Shown piece after piece: positions 60,764-64,000 of a DNA stretch of 64,000 nt (position 1 is the stretch's first letter; the number at the start of each line of letters is the position of its first letter). The stretch lies in the NCBI RefSeq assembly GCF_022759505.1, contig NZ_CP094289.1, forward strand, positions 2,108,001-2,172,000, read 5' to 3'. The stretch is from Georgenia sp. TF02-10 (GTDB lineage: Bacteria; Actinomycetota; Actinomycetes; Actinomycetales; Actinomycetaceae). The notes beneath the pieces were generated by a model. That model saw only the letters and a program-made list of their open reading frames with translations. It searched no databases and was not told the origin of the DNA. A program made the translations under genes and the position numbers.

Positions 60764-63235
60764 ATGACCAACTCGCACACCACGGTCCTGGAGGTCGGTG
60801 GCCTGCACTGGGCCACCTCCGAGCCCGTCATCGAGAAGACGCTGCTGGGCCGCCCCGGGGTGCTCGCCGTCCAGGCCAGCGCCGCCTCCCAGAGCGCGAC
60901 CGTCACCTACGACCCGGACACGACGTCGGTGGCCCAGCTGGTGAGCTGGGTCAACGACTGCGGCTACCACTGCACCGGGCAGTCCGTGCCCGACCACGTG
61001 TGCCACCCGATGGCCGAAGCGGCCCCCGCCGACACCCACGACGCGCACGCCAGGCACGACGCCCACGAGGGCCATGGCGAGCACAGCAGCCACGTCGGGC
61101 ACGAGGCGCACGCCGGGCACGCGGGCCACGGGGACGATGAGGAGGTGGACCGCTCCGCGCAGGCGGTGATGGGCCACGGCGGGCACCACGGCGGCGGATC
61201 GATGGAGGACATGGCCCGCGACATGCGCAACCGGTTCCTGGTCGCCCTGGTCCTGGCCATCCCCATCACGATCTGGTCCCCGCTCGGACGTGATGTCCTG
61301 GGGCTGGACCCGCCGCTGGCGTTCGGGCTGCGCGACGACGTCTTCACCCTGATCCTGTCGCTGCCGGTGGTCTTCTACTCGGCGTGGATCTTCTTTGACG
61401 GCGCCTACCGGGCACTGCGGGCCAAGACGCTGGACATGATGGTCCTGGTGGCGGTCGCCGTGGGCGCGGGGTGGCTCTACAGCCTGGTCGTCACCCTCAC
61501 CGGCGGCGGGGAGGTCTTCTACGAGGCGGTCACCGTGCTGACCACCTTCGTGCTCCTGGGGCACTGGCTGGAGATGCGGGCCCGAGGTGGGGCGAACGAC
61601 GCGGTCCGCACGTTGCTGCAGCTGGCCCCCTCCCAAGCCGTCGTGATCCGCGACGGCCAGCCGGTGGAGGTGCCGACGGCCGAGGTCGTCGTCGGTGACC
61701 TGCTGCTGGTGCGGCCCGGGTCGAAGATCCCGACCGACGCGGTGGTGGAGGAGGGTGAGTCCGAGGTCGATGAGTCGATGGTCACCGGGGAGTCCATGCC
61801 GGTGGCCAAGGCCCCCGGCGCGGAGGTGATCGGCGCGTCGATCAACACCACCGGAACCTTGCGGGCCCGGGCGACGAAAGTCGGGGCGGACACCGCGCTG
61901 GCGCAGATCGTCAAGATGGTCCAAGAGGCCCAGAACTCCAAGGCCCCCGGTCAGCGCCTGGCCGACCGGGCTGCGTTCTGGCTGGTGTTCGTCGCCCTCA
62001 TCGGCGGCACCCTGACGTTCACCGTGTGGATGCTCGCCGGCGCCGGGGTGCCGACGGCGATGCTGTTCGCGATCACCGTGGTGGTCGTCACCTGCCCCGA
62101 CGCCCTGGGATTGGCAACTCCGATGGCGATCATGGTCGGCACCGGGCTGGGCGCCCAGCGGGGCGTGCTGTTCAAGAACGCCACTGCCCTGGAGGGCACG
62201 GCGAAGATCGACACGGTGGTGATGGACAAGACCGGCACGCTGACCAAGGGCGAACCGGAGGTCACCGACGTCATCACGGCCGGCATGAGCGAGGAGGAGA
62301 TGCTGGCCCTGGTCGCCGCCGTCGAGCGTGAGTCTGAGCATCCACTAGCCCGGGCCATCGACAGCCATGCCGCTGCGCGCGGCGTGCCGGTGCTCAGCGT
62401 GAGCGAGTTCCTCAACGTTCCAGGGCACGGCGCCACGGCCACGGTGGACGGTCGCCGGGTCCTGGCGGGCAACCTACGCCTCATGACCAGGGAGAACATC
62501 GACCTCGGCGACCTGGCCCAACGGCGCGACGAGCTGGCCGCCTCCGGGCGCACCGCGGTGCTGGTCGCCGTGGACGGCCGCGCGGTGGGTGTCATCGCGC
62601 TGGCCGACGCGGCCCGGGACACGGCCGCCGCGGCCGTCGCGGCCCTGCACGAGTCCGGGATCGAGGTCGCCATGCTCACCGGCGACAACGAGGCCACCGC
62701 CCGGCGCATCGCCGAACAGCTCGGCATCGACACGGTCATCGCCGAGGTCCTGCCCGGGGACAAGGCCCAGAAGATCACCGAGCTGCAGCAGGCCGGCAAG
62801 ACGGTGGCGATGGTCGGGGACGGCGTCAACGACGCCCCGGCCCTCGCCAAGGCAGACATCGGCATCGCGATCGGGGCCGGGACGGACGTGGCGATCGAGA
62901 CCGCGGACATCGTCCTGATGCGCTCCGACCCGTTGGACGTCTCCGTCGCGCTGCGCATCGGCAGGGGCACGGTGCGCAAGGAGCGCCAGAACCTGGCCTG
63001 GGCGATCGGCTACAACGCCATCGCACTGCCCATCGCGGCGGGGGTGTTCTACCCCGCCTTCGGTCTGATGCTGCGCCCGGAGATCGCGGCCCTGACAATG
63101 TCAGGTTCCACGGTCATCGTCACGCTCAACGCCCTGCTGCTCAAGCGGCTCCGGCTGCCCGCCCAGCAAACCCCGGGCGCGCCCCAGCGCGCGGTCCCGG
63201 AGCCGACCACACCGGTCCCGGCCGGGACCCGCTGA
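60764..63235 (+). CDS. P1B-type heavy-metal ATPase with CPD motif and His-rich linker
   Basis: An 823-aa metal-exporting ATPase. An N-terminal HMA-like fold (TTVLEVGGLHWATSEPVIEK) lacks the CxxC metal site. A linker very rich in His (DTHDAHARHDAHEGHGEHSS and more) follows. The core has TGESMPV, the TM6 motif VTCPDALGLATP (Asp where CopA has Cys), DKTGTLTKG, SEHPLA and GDGVNDAPAL. The linker and the altered TM6 site resemble CopB-like ATPases (CPH group) more than CopA, so the substrate may be Cu(II) or another divalent metal. It lies 68 bp after the GAPDH remnant. Confidence 0.9.
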   Translation: MTNSHTTVLEVGGLHWATSEPVIEKTLLGRPGVLAVQASAASQSATVTYDPDTTSVAQLVSWVNDCGYHCTGQSVPDHVCHPMAEAAPADTHDAHARHDAHEGHGEHSSHVGHEAHAGHAGHGDDEEVDRSAQAVMGHGGHHGGGSMEDMARDMRNRFLVALVLAIPITIWSPLGRDVLGLDPPLAFGLRDDVFTLILSLPVVFYSAWIFFDGAYRALRAKTLDMMVLVAVAVGAGWLYSLVVTLTGGGEVFYEAVTVLTTFVLLGHWLEMRARGGANDAVRTLLQLAPSQAVVIRDGQPVEVPTAEVVVGDLLLVRPGSKIPTDAVVEEGESEVDESMVTGESMPVAKAPGAEVIGASINTTGTLRARATKVGADTALAQIVKMVQEAQNSKAPGQRLADRAAFWLVFVALIGGTLTFTVWMLAGAGVPTAMLFAITVVVVTCPDALGLATPMAIMVGTGLGAQRGVLFKNATALEGTAKIDTVVMDKTGTLTKGEPEVTDVITAGMSEEEMLALVAAVERESEHPLARAIDSHAAARGVPVLSVSEFLNVPGHGATATVDGRRVLAGNLRLMTRENIDLGDLAQRRDELAASGRTAVLVAVDGRAVGVIALADAARDTAAAAVAALHESGIEVAMLTGDNEATARRIAEQLGIDTVIAEVLPGDKAQKITELQQAGKTVAMVGDGVNDAPALAKADIGIAIGAGTDVAIETADIVLMRSDPLDVSVALRIGRGTVRKERQNLAWAIGYNAIALPIAAGVFYPAFGLMLRPEIAALTMSGSTVIVTLNALLLKRLRLPAQQTPGAPQRAVPEPTTPVPAGTR

Positions 63236-63245
63236 CGGGGTTGGC

Positions 63246-64000
63246 GTGGACGTCCCTGCCGGCACCACCGCTGCGGCCGCTTCGGCGGCCGGAGCGGTGC
63301 CCCGGCGGCCCAAGCCGTTGCGGATGCTGTGGATCACCGCGGCCTGGGGGGCGTGCTTCGTCGTAATCCAGTGGGGCCTGCGCGACGCCCCGCTGCTGTG
63401 GTACGCCGCGCTGCGTGCCCTGGTGGCCGGCGTCGCCCTGCTGGCGCTGGGAGCCATCCAGCACCGCCCGTCCCCCCGCGGCGCACGTGCATGGGGCCTG
63501 GTCACGGTCCTCGGGCTGGTCAACGTCACCCTCGCCTTCGCCACCATGTTCGCCGGGGTCGCCGGCGGCGCGACGGGCACCGCCGCGGTGCTGGCCAACG
63601 CCCAGCCGCTGCTGATCCTCCTGCCGGCCTGGTGGCTCTACGGCGAGCGGCTCTCCCCCCGGACCGCTGCCGCCCTGGTCGTCGGCTTCGCCGGGCTCGT
63701 CCTGGTCGCGGTGCCCGGTGGCGGGGGCAGCGGCGCGACCCTGTCGCTGCTCTCGGCGGTGGCCGTGACCGCCGGTACGCTGCTGTCCCGCCGCCTGGCC
63801 GGGCTGGACCTGGTCACGGCCACCGGCTGGCACCTGCTCATCGGCGGGCTGGCCCTGGTGATCGTCGCCGCGGCCGCGGAGGGCGCGCCGGTGATCACCT
63901 GGACCCCCCGCTTCGTCGTGTCGCTGGCGTTCCTCGGGCTGGTGGGCACCGCGGCGACCACGGTGGCGTGGTTCGCCGAGGCCCGCCGCAGCCGCCTGGA
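63246..64000 (+). CDS. EamA/DMT-family transporter (partial at window edge)
   Basis: 251 codons visible from GTG 63246. After a short Ala-rich N-terminus, hydrophobic helices appear (MLWITAAWGACFVVIQWGL, LVAGVALLALGAI, GLVTVLGLVNVTLAFATMFA and more). EamA-type features ANAQPLLILLPAWWLYGERL and a repeat of the same topology (AVAVTAGTLLSRR) follow. It is 10 bp after the ATPase and probably in the same operon. The substrate is unknown. The 3' end lies outside the window. Confidence 0.85.
   Translation, partial: MDVPAGTTAAAASAAGAVPRRPKPLRMLWITAAWGACFVVIQWGLRDAPLLWYAALRALVAGVALLALGAIQHRPSPRGARAWGLVTVLGLVNVTLAFATMFAGVAGGATGTAAVLANAQPLLILLPAWWLYGERLSPRTAAALVVGFAGLVLVAVPGGGGSGATLSLLSAVAVTAGTLLSRRLAGLDLVTATGWHLLIGGLALVIVAAAAEGAPVITWTPRFVVSLAFLGLVGTAATTVAWFAEARRSRL

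Overview
The window is very GC-rich throughout. It carries several genes typical of Actinobacteria: the phosphatidylinositol mannoside block pgsA-patA-pimA with a HIT-family Ap4A-type gene, DUF349 and DUF4193 proteins, pdxST beside yebC-ruvCAB-yajC-secDF-apt-relA, and a pair of dynamin-like GTPases. GTG starts and 1- to 10-base gene overlaps are common. The gene order fits an actinomycete, probably of the Micrococcales type (Cellulomonas/Georgenia-like). That placement is inference from gene content, not from a search.

Layout. 1-2.7 kb: the tail of an unknown gene, a 25-bp tandem hairpin array, a possible small ORF, and a DEAD-box RNA helicase with a strong terminator. 2.8-11.5 kb (minus strand): an FtsX/LolD-type ABC transporter, two dynamin-like GTPases, hisS and an MBL-fold hydrolase. 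11.5-17.1 kb: a DUF349 protein with a long disordered N-terminus, then a TetR regulator divergent from a KstD-like flavoprotein, with a clear promoter/operator between them. 17.2-18 kb: an orphan VapB with a decayed VapC, and a small CSD-like protein. 18.1-33.5 kb (mostly minus): relA, apt, secF, secD, yajC, ruvB, ruvA, ruvC, yebC and pdxT, with pdxS about 2.8 kb further on. The gap between pdxS and pdxT holds a hotdog-like protein, a Nudix hydrolase, an Abi_2 remnant preceded by an abiF-like RNA, and an intact vapBC pair, with a 55-bp copy of the pdxS 3' end on the far side. 33.7-42.9 kb (minus): a Nudix-GNAT fusion, PrsW, two remarkable repeat arrays, a LemA-like protein, pimA, patA, pgsA, HIT and thrS.

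42.9-64 kb is an accessory region. Its left part is decayed: a tRNA 3'-end fragment (probable attachment site), an IS21 remnant, a nonsense-broken small membrane protein, a relaxase-like fragment, and a frameshifted Xre/MbcA-RES toxin-antitoxin pair. Its right part is a functional-looking copper and cell-envelope module: M23 and VanY-type peptidases, a two-component system whose sensor has a His/Met-rich external loop, a small membrane protein, a second-type Lgt, a CopZ-like chaperone, a cupredoxin protein, a CopA ATPase fused to a YHS domain, CsoR, DUF4193, a type II GAPDH broken by a 1558-bp IS3-like element, a second P1B ATPase with a CPD motif, and the start of an EamA transporter.

How they work together. 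The copper genes appear to have two controls. A CsoR-type operator lies just ahead of the copZ-like gene. Direct-repeat heptamers with 11-bp spacing lie upstream of the M23 gene, lgt and the copZ operon, as expected for an OmpR-class regulator. Envelope peptidases, Lgt, copper carriers and exporters would then form one stress regulon. The most unusual signals are intergenic: 25-bp tandem repeats with a conserved GGTCYCATG head and a variable stem-loop that keeps pairing, and a two-level 101-bp array of CTCCGGAG-centred palindromes.
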